Origin: Strix aluco
Taxonomy: Eukaryota > Chordata > Aves > Strigiformes > Strigidae
Assembly: GCF_031877795.1 (NCBI RefSeq)
Contig: NC_133941.1
Coordinates: 24,528,251-24,592,250, forward strand
Direction of reading: 5' to 3'
Length of the DNA: 64,000 nucleotides
The notes below the pieces were generated by a model. That model was given only the letters and a program-made list of their open reading frames with translations, was not told the DNA's origin and did not search any database. The position numbers and the translations under genes were made by a program. This document shows, one piece after another, positions 39,111 to 49,669 of the stretch; within the stretch, counting starts at the first letter, position 1, and each line of letters starts with the position of its first letter.

Positions 39111-41271
39111 CTGGATGAAGGAAAAAAAAAAAAAGCTGTTTTCATGGATGCATGAGCAAAATACTTAGAATTGTCTTGTTATTATATTAATCAAATATAC
39201 TTAATTTAAGTGGTCCAGTCAAATAATACTGTAGGGCAAATGCTGGATAGCCCATAACTGAACAGAAGTTTAATCCTTATTATATACCATCAAGAAATAG
39301 CACAATTCCATGTAATAGAGGCAGACGCTGAACTGCCGTTCCCAGCGGACATGAAGTTAAATTCCACCTCCGCTGGGAATGGTAATTCAGATGATACAGC
39401 TAGTTTCTTTCTTAGCAAAGTAGGCTGGGAGATGATTTCAAATTAATGGAAAAGGTGTATTAACAGACATTCTTGTGCATGGATGCAGAGATGTGAGCCA
39501 AATCAGAGAGCACTAGGGCAAAAAAAAGACTGAAACAAAAGTTTTGTCTTCTGATAGAAAACAAAGAAAAACAAAATTCCTGTTCACATTAGACTTTGCA
39601 CAGAAGTCTCCTGGGGCATCTGCTAGTAACATCTGTAAAGTGGCAATCTCCTATTAAGGCTATTAAGCTTGTTAAGAAAGTTTAATGTAAATAGGAGGGA
39701 AAGAAAAAGACCAGCTCTTATCTTTCTTTTTTATACACCTACTTCCCTGCATTTTACCTGATCCTTCAAAGATTTAGCAGAAGGTTAGAAGCCTGAGTGT
39801 ATGAGGGAAAACTGATTCTTTTCCTTGGGTTTTTACAGCTTTCTGCTGTAATCTGCTTTCTAAAGTAAAGCCATAGGTCACATTTCACTGGTTTGCTTTT
39901 TGACTTTTCAGATTAACAGAGCTCTTGGCTGGGTAGATGTAGGTTTTCACTTTACTGGCGAACAGCTCTGCTGAAACAGTGCTAGAAAGTTTATCATGAG
40001 ATACCACAGACTATACGGATGCATATTAAGTGCTCATCATCTGTACGCATAGCTGTAGTGTATATCCGAAGTTCTTGATGGTATCAAGGTCCAGATCCAG
40101 AATCTTCTCTGTGCTCCATGGTAGCTCAGGGAAGGACAGTGTGCATTAGCAGCTTTACCCTGCTTTATATTTCTGAGATTCTGGATGTGTTTGGGTACAA
40201 AGCTGACAAAGCACCTGAGCAGCAGAGTTAACTCTGGGACACTGTGCTGGTGTAATTTTACCTGTGTAGATACATTTAGTAGCCTGGAAAGATATATGAG
40301 ATGCTGGGAAGCAGAGTATGGCAGGATCTAAGAAGACTGTGTGAGGAAGCATTTATTACAGGAGCTCTGGATATGCACTGGCAGGTTTACATTTCTGCTC
40401 AGAGTCTAGCTCTTTTCCACACAGGTTGGTTCTGGTGAGGAGTATAACAAGGCTAGAAGGCAGTCTGATGGCTCTGAGGGGTGACTTCCAGAAAGATGTT
40501 TTTCAAGGTAAGATGTTTTTCAGGCTAGGCTGCAACTGTTCCCCAATTTTCCATGCAGTGCTCAAAGCAGGATGGTGTAGGTCAGTATATGAGGGGGGAG
40601 GGTGATTTGCACTGAAGTTCTCAGTTTGTCAGTGGCTCTTTCAAGAATCTGATGTCCCTGTAGGTTCACTTTCAACTGAGATGAACGTCCTCTTTTACAC
40701 ATGTAGTGACTTCTGGCTGTATTTCACAGGTAAAATAAATAAAAACCTTTTCTTCAAGGTGGCCCATGAAAAGCGTGGCACGTAATGGTACTCACAGCTC
40801 TGCCCGTAGTCTAAAAAAAGCATTGGTAAGAGAAGGTTCAGTTGTTGTGGGTGAGGATAAAACAAATCAGTTTGCCAATACGTTTCTTGTTCTTGTAAAA
40901 AATAAGGGTAGGATGTGCTGCTATCATGGTATAAAGCTCGGTGACATCTGTTGCAATTGTGATGTAGTAGTTTGTTTATACAGAATAATTTGTGTAAGTC
41001 ATGTCTTGGAGAAAAGAGTCTGCATTATAGCAGGTTTGAGAAAGCTTCAGTGAATCCTGACAGTCTTTCAGAAGGATGCCATGCTTTTGCACATTCAACA
41101 CAAGTTATAGGCCAGAGGGTCAAATATCATGGTCAGGAAAAAAAGATAACCAAACAATTTTATGTGTTTTAAATGAATACAGGGTTTGTTTTTTTGTTTT
41201 TTTTTTTTTTAAAAAAAGAGACACTCACAAGGGCAGCTAGCACACAAAAAGTTTCTTACTAAATACTGTAC
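39111..41271 (-). other. FGD3 intron (2.2 kb)
   Basis: Contains the 39.3-kb hairpin and a T-rich tract near 41,188-41,211 followed by A's, itself a small inverted T/A run. No exon found. Confidence 0.85.
39328..39390 (+). repeat. Short near-perfect hairpin, pre-miRNA-like
   Basis: Arms of 22 nt (39,328-39,349 and 39,369-39,390) around a 19-nt loop. The left arm starts CTGAACTGCCGTTCCCAGCG. In a plus-strand transcript 21 of 22 positions pair, two as G-U; on the minus strand the G-U positions become mismatches. The size and loop resemble a pre-miRNA antisense to FGD3, but the stem is somewhat short and no known miRNA seed is recognised. It could equally be a small inverted-repeat remnant. Confidence 0.75.
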
Positions 41272-41424
41272 CTCTGCAGCTAGTCTTTTCTTCTGTTCTC
41301 CAACTGCTTCCACTCCAGGGCTGCATGGGCTTGCTGGTAACTGCAGAAAACACTCTTTACACACTCGATTATGACGGCTATTATCTGCAAGTGGTTTAAA
41401 CTCGGAGCATTTTGCACAGATCAC
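41272..41424 (-). CDS. FGD3: FGD3 exon: FYVE zinc finger, second half, and linker (residues 280-330)
   Basis: A 153-nt phase 0-0 exon beginning VICAKCSEFKPLADNSRHNR and VCKECFLQLP. It supplies the other four zinc cysteines (CAKC, and the pair in VCKEC), completing a C4-C4 FYVE finger. The rest is a Pro/Ser and Lys/Glu-rich linker to PH2. The acceptor is TGATACAG and the donor is GAG|GTACAG. Confidence 0.95.
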
Positions 41425-42464
41425 CTGTATCAGAAAGATGGTGCTTTGTTAGCCATCATTAAAACATAACCGTTCTCCAAAGTGACTTGCAGAACAGTTG
41501 TTATTAAAGTAAAATCCTGAAAACTAATGTAAGCATAAGGTAGAGCCACCAATACAGTACTTGCTTTATTTACCTCCATTAATAATTAACATTTTTGTGA
41601 TCCATGCTGTGTACCAATACACCTAATTAAAGAAAACATATGCCTTTTGGGAAATACTTCATGATTAACATCATGCAAGTTTGCTTTTCTTTTCTTATAA
41701 GCCTTTATGAGTCTAAAAGGGCTATGATAAAGGTTGACAAAGCAATCAATGCTTTTTAATGCCAATCATAAAATGGTCTAAAAAGGACTGATTTTCAGAG
41801 TAAAGGTGGCTGATGCTTCCTCATCAATTAGGCATTCAGCCTGATAGAGCCGAGGAAACCAAGAATCGCTGATCATTTTAAGAACATAGTCCAACATATT
41901 ATCCATTAAAAACTATTTGTCTGATGCCAAATTAACAACTTCTGATTTCTTTCCTCAGCTGCCAAGAGCACACGGCGACATATCAGTCCCATGAAACCAG
42001 TGCTTGTGAAGGGTGACGTATCTGCAGCTCTGGAACCTGTTTTCACACTTAAAATCTGACTCTACCACTTGCTGTTGCACAGCTGCTCCAGGGAGAGAAA
42101 CTGTCCCCTGGGGTGCAGGGCAGGGACAGCCAGCCCGGTTCGACATCCAGCCTGAGGCTGCTGTACAATAACACCCCACAAATGCCCTTCAGTACAGGCC
42201 TATGTTATTACATACTGCACTGCAAGTCGTTAATTACTGTATGAAGGTAACTGCCTTAATTCAGCAACTGTTAAGTGAAGCACCATTCTGCCAAGTTATA
42301 TAAACAAAAGCAAGCTGGCATTTTTAGAAACATGATAGTCTTTCCTTGAGAGAAATTCACTTAATTTGAGTGCTAATGCCACATCACAAAACATCGCATA
42401 ACCAATAACAGTTTAACAATAAATTATTAATGATGAGTCGTTGTTTGACAATTACCTAAATCAC

Positions 42465-42616
42465 GAAATACATTTCTGGAGGTTTAAAATGTGCCATTGC
42501 AACGCTCAGTATTAATTCTTGTTATCTCTCTGTCCACGGGGGAAAGCTATTATTTCACTTCTTGAATAATACTGAACTTTGCAATGGTACATTTTAAACC
42601 TCCAGAAATGTATTTC
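42465..42616. repeat. Large inverted repeat, arms about 53 nt
   Basis: The left arm 42,465-42,518 and right arm 42,564-42,616 are reverse complements with about four differences and one indel, separated by 45 nt. The arm begins GAAATACATTTCTGGAGGTT. Weaker similarity (CTAAA-type) continues some 10 nt outward on both sides. This looks like a palindromic miniature DNA element inside the FGD3 FYVE intron. Confidence 0.85.
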
Positions 42617-42698
42617 ATTATTTTAGTGATTATTAATAAAAACAAACCCGGAAGGTTGAAAATCCCAACTCCAGTGTAAAGTGTCTCCTCCACAGTAT

Positions 42699-43398
42699 TT
42701 TATTTCAATTGCTGAGACTGAGGTTTCTTTAAACATCTTAACTATGCATTTAGGTCTCTCTTCAGCTGAAAATTTATCTCCACTTCAAATGAATAATGGT
42801 ATTTAAATAACATTATTCTGTACTAGTTACATTAGGAACACTGAACTATGAAACTCAAGTCACAGAAGGCAGGCTTCAGGTCATATTACAGAAATCAATC
42901 TCATCTTGGCTGTGGTTGTGATTTTGAGAAAAAAACCTGAGAATTAAGCTGTCAGTGAATGGCACTTCAGTAACCTGGCCTTGAAGCTCAAGGATTGGTT
43001 TTTTTTGACTTCTCAAGCAGGAGGAAACCACTTTGGTGCAAGCAATTCTTGACAACTCGGATTTAGGGAAAGAACCACCCGTCCATCTCGAACACTGTAT
43101 GTTCAGCTGTTCATCCCAGAAAGAGCTGCTGTGTGAAGTAAGGCTGTCAGAAGGCCCCCCTCTTTCTGCAACAACATAGGGGACAACTCCCTCCCCAGAT
43201 ACATGCATATCCCCAGGGAAGGCACCACCTTTCTTCTTATCCACTGAGGCACTGTATTTGCCTTTAAAATAGCACAGACTAGGCTTCTTGTGCCAGAGTT
43301 TTGCTCTTTTTTCCTCCGATTCCCAGAGAGTAGAGCAAGTGGAAAGATCTGCTCTGTCAATGACCTGCCATGAACCAGAACATCTTTTAGTTCCTGCA
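42699..43398 (-). other. Candidate alternative 3' terminal exon within the FGD3 FYVE intron
   Basis: A pyrimidine-rich acceptor precedes 43,398, and a second AG lies 5 nt on (start 43,393). Two overlapping frames stay open. One follows the 43,393 acceptor in phase 0 and runs about 97 codons to a stop near 43,103. The other is open from the TAG at 43,445-43,443 down to 42,876, about 189 codons, in the same frame as the preceding FYVE exon. A minus-strand AATAAA is at 42,699-42,704. Together these resemble a terminal exon of an FGD3 isoform lacking the intact FYVE and PH2. Neither frame resembles a family I know, so a chance open frame remains likely. Confidence 0.28.
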
Positions 43399-43472
43399 CT
43401 GAAAAAATAAAAAATTCTCTTTAACGGTCTGTGCAGAAGAAACTAAAAAGCTGAGTGCACTCTGATACTTAC

Positions 43473-43595
43473 TGCCCCACACTGCTTACAGTGGTGCCGC
43501 CTTTTAGTGATGGAGTTAAAGCTTTCGCTGCAGCTCTTGCAAGCCTGTTTCTCCTTGTCTCGCTTGGATTTGGAAGATTTCCTACAGGAATCACT
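43473..43595 (-). CDS. FGD3: FGD3 exon: FYVE zinc finger, first half (residues 239-279)
   Basis: A 123-nt phase 0-0 exon. A basic, Ser/Lys-rich lead is followed by [20 protein letters not shown] and CKQCGA. It carries the first four zinc cysteines (CKSC and CKQC) and the basic RRHHC patch that in FYVE domains contacts phosphatidylinositol phosphates. As in other FGD proteins, there is no canonical WxxD motif at the FYVE start. The acceptor is TTATTTCAG and the donor is GCA|GTAAGT. Confidence 0.96.
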
Positions 43596-46500
43596 CTGAA
43601 ATAAAAAGTGCAATTACGTGATTTTTTTATTAAAAAAAAGAAAAAGGTCGCAAAACAGCTCATAGAGTTCTACTGACAAAGATCCTCTTTGGGTTTCACA
43701 CCATTTTAGAAAAGAATTCAGGTCAACTCTGCTGATGGCCTATGGTGGGATGGCTGGCTCAGCCACCAGGTGTTTCTGGTGTGGTATTATGTGATCTCAG
43801 ATTGCCAAAGCCAATTCCTCAACTCCCTCTCCGCTCACTTGTGCCCTTACTTCCACTGAGCAACCTCATCTCACCATCTGCTGGCAGGGAGGAAGAGTAA
43901 CTGGCCATGGGGGCTTCTCAAGAAGAGCTTTCCTTTCAACACTCACCTCTTCCTCCCTGCTGCAATGTGACTTGGTTAAGGAACATGTTGTTGACTTTGT
44001 GAGTGCGTTGTAAACTCTTCTGTTTGTGGGGAGGAGATGTGAAGGTTTTGGGAAAAATGGCTTGACTGAAGACATGAATGGTGCTGGCAGTGGATTTTTG
44101 CACCACCCAACTTCAAATGCTTAATTGAGGAGTTTCTTTAGGCTCCCTCCCAGCCCATGATGAAACATAAAGCTCCTCAGGAAGATAGGGACACCTACAC
44201 CAGGGACCTACTATCACCTGCTCTGGGCAGAAGACACTTTCTATCAGCTGTACAGATAGTCAAACAAGTTTAGCCTCTTAAGCTAAACACCTAAGCTGGT
44301 ACTTAGAGTCACTTGGTATAATTAAGCCCAATTGTACAATTTTCTGATAAACTGAAGAGCATGAACATGCCAATGTGCAGGTCACAAAAATACAGCTCCA
44401 CATAGAACTTCATGTAGACCCTGTTTTATTTTTAAAATAAATAAATACTATTCTTCGTTCCTAGTCAGGATGGCTATGTGTAAGGAAACAGCAGCTCCCT
44501 GGGGGTCAGCCTGGGGCACCCCCAGCTGGGCAGCGTCTGCATGGAGACCCAAGCCCAAAGGATGACTGCATCATGTTCCTCCTGCACAGCTCTTTGATGA
44601 AAATAGGTTTGATAACTCTCTTCACTTTCATCTGTTTGACACACTCATTTAACAAACTACTGGGAGAAGAAACATTTTGTCTAAATCAAAAGAACAGAGG
44701 TATTTTACATTTTTTCTGAAAATCAACCAGGTGAAAATCAGGCCCACTGCAGGTTACACAGATTCTGGACTCCATGACAACACCCCCCTTTAAACCACAC
44801 TAAGTCACAATTTAAGTCCTCCTGAGAGAGAACAATTGGCTCAACAACTTTCCCCTTCTTCAAAGCCTTTATTTAACACAAGGATGTGGGCATGTGGGGG
44901 TGGGATGAAAGGCAATTACAGTTAGCAGAGGCTGCCCATGGATCACCAGGCAGGTGTCACCAGCACGAGGGAAATCCTCCCATTTGCCCTAAGCTCTCAC
45001 CTTGGTGGTTATGACTAACTGGCAGAAGTCACTAATACAGGTTTTCAGGACAATCAAAAAAAACCCCAAAAATCAGATTTTATAAGCTGATACCACTCAC
45101 CCATCTTTCAGTCTCCTTAAGTCTCTGCCCTGCCCTTCCCTGGTTACAGAGGAAAGCACATTGTCTTTCAGCAGAGCTATTGAAACCACCCTGGCTTGTA
45201 ATGGCATTACACAATAAAACCACAACTAATTACTTCTAATTGGATTGGAACTTTTAATTTTTATTATCCTTTCTATAGCTGCAATAGCAATGTTTCAAAC
45301 TTGACTACAAGTACACAGGATGTTTGGAACTCAGCTTGGTGAAGCAGTCATATAGATTTGTTCATTCAGAAAAATCACTATACCCCCATATACACACATA
45401 TTAACTGCTCAGCAAAGCAGAATGCCTGCAAATCCAAGTCCTCCCCCACACATAAGCGAGTGGGTATTTCACTTTTCTTGTGAAGAACCAGATGTAACCA
45501 GTACAACATTGAATTACACCAACTGAACAATGCCTTGGATGAATCACTGGCAAAAACATCCCTTTCAGACTCTATTAGACCCCTCCAAGTAAGGCACATA
45601 ATTAAGGCGATTCAAAAAGCTTTTACTGATCAGCAGCAATCTACAGAGTAACTTTCTTATTTGTATTATATATATTGGCTAAAGTCAGACATTTCTCAGC
45701 CTGATTTTGACGACAATGCTGTTTATTTTTTAGAAGACTGATTTTCCTTCCACTGGCTAGGGCTGGATTCCCCTTAGGTTGTCAGATCAGAGCACTTTCT
45801 CACTGGTGGCCCTTATTTTTTCTTTTCTTAACAGTTGAAATTTGCATATAGCATAACAAGCCTTTTGATTCTTATGTTAACAGCAATTTCACTAGTGTTA
45901 CTGGAACAGCAAGAGCAAAAATGAAGGCACCATTTAGCCTTGTGAGCTGCGACTGGAAGATAATCTTGATGAATGCTAAACAAAACTAGTTTTTGGCTTC
46001 CATTCAATACCTACATGTGCCTGCATAGGAAAAATGCTGAAGTTCCTCTAACATGAACTGAATGGACTATTTCATGTGGAAATTGGTTAATTTAATTGGT
46101 ACTTCAATAGGAACATCCATCATCACCCACATGCATGTTTCTATAACACAGATAAGACCCAAGTTGAATACTTCCTCTAATGAATCTTGTATTTTGCTTC
46201 CTCCTCAACGTGAAACAGTCTGGACAGTATTTGCTTTCAGAAATACATGACCCATGTATTTGACAAAGGAAAGAAAGCAGAAAGGGTATTATATCGGGCA
46301 AGATTTGTTATGACTGTTACACATGAGCTTTTATTTTAGACCATTATATTTATTTTTGACCACTATATTTTAACTTGCGCTGTAGCATACAACAAGCATT
46401 TGATACTAACTTCACTAATCAAAAAAGGCCCTGTATAAAGAGGTCTTTAAGTATTTGATGAATACCAGCAAAGTTTCATAGTATTTCTCAACACTCTGAG

Positions 46501-48643
46501 AATGCAGTGAGAACACAAGAGTTTGAAACCCTGCTCTTGCAGCTCTAGAAAAGATAATAAAAATTAAAATGTATTTTCTTTACAACTTGGCAAATTCCAA
46601 TGAGCAATTATAGAACAAAGACTTATTCAATATAATGTTATTTAACTGCTGACACTGGGAAAGAATTAAGAAGCCCTTTGCTCTCCATCCCTGTGAAAAC
46701 CATGAGATATTGCTGCATGGGCAGTAACCCCATCCCTCCCAGCGATGGCCCAGGAAGTTGACCTTGCCACGTACTCTTAACTATACACCATCCAAACAGA
46801 GAAGTTTGTGTAAAAACCAAGGACATGCACTGTACTTCACAAACCTTGTTCATCAAAAAGAAATTTAACAGTCACTTTGCAACTGTGTCCTTTATTTCAC
46901 TAGCTACGTTATTTACTGTTGATGTATGTTAAGAGGGAAGTTAATACAAAGCTGCCCTAGATTCAGCTGGAATATCTTGATCCTAACATACTTTAATAAC
47001 TGCCATATTTCTCATCTTTCTTGGCGGACCCAGCTCTATTTTGAAGTTGGTGAGTCTTACAGGAACAAACATTTGCATAAATCTGTTCAGAGCCAGGATC
47101 TACAATAATTTCTTACAAACTGGGCTGTTTTGACCACTAATTTCCTTTTACCCTACAGCTGCATATAGCTCTAAATCTTGACAGTTTCCTCCAACTTTAA
47201 AATTTTGGTGGAAAAAGAACGTATACCCCAGTGAGAGTACAACTCATGCCTAGAGCTAAGTGACTGCAAGGTGAAGGCGTGTGGCTGGCCTGCTTAGGAA
47301 AGCAGACATCACATCATCAGTGAACCACTGGAGCCTCCATTTGCTTCTGAAAAGCAGGGAAGAAACACTGAAGAGCTGGTAGAACAGCAAGAAAACCAGT
47401 GGTCTCAGGAGGCTGTTGTTCTGTTATTTATTACTTGCTATATATTTCATTCTGTCTGGACCAGTAGGTAGAAATTAAGCCTCAATGCTGTACATGCAAC
47501 ATATACACAGCCTGATGAGACTCTTACATGGGCAGATGCATGAGCAACAAAAGGGTTTCAAATCTTTTCCTTCTCATCACGCTTACACAGTCAGATATTT
47601 TCCATTTACAAATTACATATTTGGAGACACCCACAACGGGGCAGAACGTCAGCAGGTGCTTCTGGAAATGCTGAATACACGTGAGAAATTAATTTAAATT
47701 ACACAGTATACTTTGCACTTTGTAATGCAGCACAATAGTTTAGTTTGTTTCTCTCTATACCAATGTCATACACGCAAGGTTACGCACAAGACAGTCTTCC
47801 ACTGGACTGTAGGTTCCTCGTGCATGCAGAAGGTTGAGCATGAACTACGCCAGCAGTAGAGTGCAGCAGTCACCACCACGCTGTACAGCAAGCAGACTGC
47901 ACTTCCTGCAGTAGGTTTTCACTGCCTGGTTATGCTAACGTGCAACACTGAAGAAAACCCCAGCAGCCTCTTCAGGAGAGTCAGCAGAATCACAGGAAGG
48001 AGATATTAGTTTGTTGACCACCACTACCACCAAGTGGTTTGCATGTGGAAGCTCTTAAGCACAGAATGTACTTGCTCATGCACTCACTGACATGTTTCTA
48101 AAGGGATGTCATAATGAAAAAATTAGTATTTTCTAAAGCTGCAGCTAACATCTGAATTCGTTGCTCATGCTGATGTTTTGCTACAATAAAGCAGAATAAT
48201 ATTCCAGAATCAAAAATACACAATTCTGGGTATTTTTAGCTTTGTGGTTTTGATCAACTCCTTTTCTATTTCCATCTCAGGAACTAAATTTTTCTTTAAA
48301 TACACAACTTAAGGAAAATTACTTAGTATGTTGAGATATACCATGCAAATCACTGACACAACTATTTACAATCAACTACAAAGATCTAAATTTTTTATTA
48401 TTTAATTACAACTAAGATTTACATTTCCCTAAGAAACTTAAGACCAACAGAAATTTTTACGTGTTGTTAAATACTATATAAAGCATCTTTTTCATTAAGT
48501 AGCTAGCTCACTATAATATCTGTAACTCAAGGAATAGGGGCACTTAACTGCAAAACTGACTATAAATAAAAAATTGCTTAGGGAAAATATGAAGTGTGAA
48601 CAAACAATAAAGAGCAAGGAGTACACTAAATACACACACTTAC
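43596..48643 (-). other. FGD3 intron sequence
   Basis: Part of the intron between the Ser/Gly linker exon and the first FYVE exon. Scanned on the minus strand: several short open frames (for example 45,378-45,599), none with both good splice sites and a compatible phase. No repeat family recognised. Confidence 0.75.
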
Positions 48644-48709
48644 TTCTAATAAGCTCTTGTTTGTGTAGGTCAGGCTGCTGGCTTGTTTTAACAGCTCCTC
48701 ATTGATACT
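48644..48709 (-). CDS. Candidate FGD3 cassette exon in the linker
   Basis: A 66-nt interval bordered by TTTACAG and GAA|GTAAGT, open in phase 0-0. It would insert SINEELLKQASSLTYTNKSL plus LE between the Ser/Gly linker and the FYVE finger without shifting the frame. The donor is consensus. The acceptor has a poor pyrimidine tract, so inclusion may be regulated or absent. I do not recall an equivalent in mammalian FGD3. This could be a constitutive bird exon, an alternative exon, or chance. Confidence 0.42.
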
Positions 48710-49241
48710 CTGTAAACTCTACCAGTAAGTAGCTTGGCCAGAGGTCTGGAAGAGCCTGCTAAGTGGCTCCTTTGTTATTAAAAAGGTCATGCTAATACAT
48801 TATATTCTATAGTATGTCTCAGCAGATAAGGGGTTTTTTTGGTGGTTGTTGTTTCTTCTTCTTGGGGCTTTTTTCAGTAAACTCAGCTGACCCTAATGCA
48901 TCTCCTGAAAATCTGTTATTCTCAGAAGACATTTTAGAAGGGAGGGATAAGAATGCTAAAAAATAGAACTTATTGAGGACTCAAAACCTCTGGTTTGACT
49001 CAGCAGCAGTCACAGACATTGTACAGATCAAAATGAAAAATACCTTTAAAAGCATATTTTGCTTTTGCAGCAGCCAATCACTTACAGGCCAGAGATGTAT
49101 GAAAGTACTATCATCTCCTCCTCTGTATTGGCAGAAACATGAAAAGCACACTATGAAAGCAGCATTAATCAAAATTTGGTTCTGGAGATGAAATCCTGAG
49201 TTACGCAACGTGACGGTACTAGCCAGCCAGGTTTCCTTGTC

Positions 49242-49284
49242 CTCCCTCCCAAGCATTCAGTGTAGCTCCCTATCAGAATTTAAA
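49242..49284. repeat. 43-bp direct repeat, copy 1
   Basis: Identical to 50,835-50,877, 1.6 kb away; begins CTCCCTCCCAAGCATTCAGT. It lies about 320 bp downstream (minus-strand sense) of the linker exon. Confidence 0.95.
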
Positions 49285-49606
49285 AACAAACAACCCCTCC
49301 CCAAAAATCCCCAATGCTACAAATGGAACAATCAACTTCCCTCCAGCTAGGTTCCCCCTAACTAGGTTCACGCACGTGTGCAGCATGTCTCTCGAACAGG
49401 AGGATTGAAAACCACTGAGGGTGCAAGCTCTGCAGGTAGCTGTGGGTGTAACTTAGCCAAGAAGTTAAGGACAGCATAGCTGCAGCAACACACAGCAGAA
49501 TATAAACTGATATATTGAAGCATCTCCGATGTTTTTTCCTGCTACAAAAGAAACATAACCCACCCACATCTTGCTCCACCAGAAGTATTAGCTTCAAATT
49601 ACCTAC

Positions 49607-49669
49607 CCCTCCAAATGCACCACCACCATCTGCTCCTGGCATCGACTCCACCGAGCTGGTGCTGGCTAT
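49607..49669 (-). CDS. FGD3: FGD3 exon: Ser/Gly-rich linker (residues 218-238)
   Basis: A 63-nt phase 0-0 exon encoding IASTSSVESMPGADGGGAFG plus one Gly. It has low sequence constraint and lies in the linker between PH1 and FYVE, where mammalian FGD3 is also Ser/Thr/Gly-rich. The acceptor is CCCCTCAG and the donor is GGG|GTAGGT. The call rests on position, phase and composition more than on conserved residues. Confidence 0.82.
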
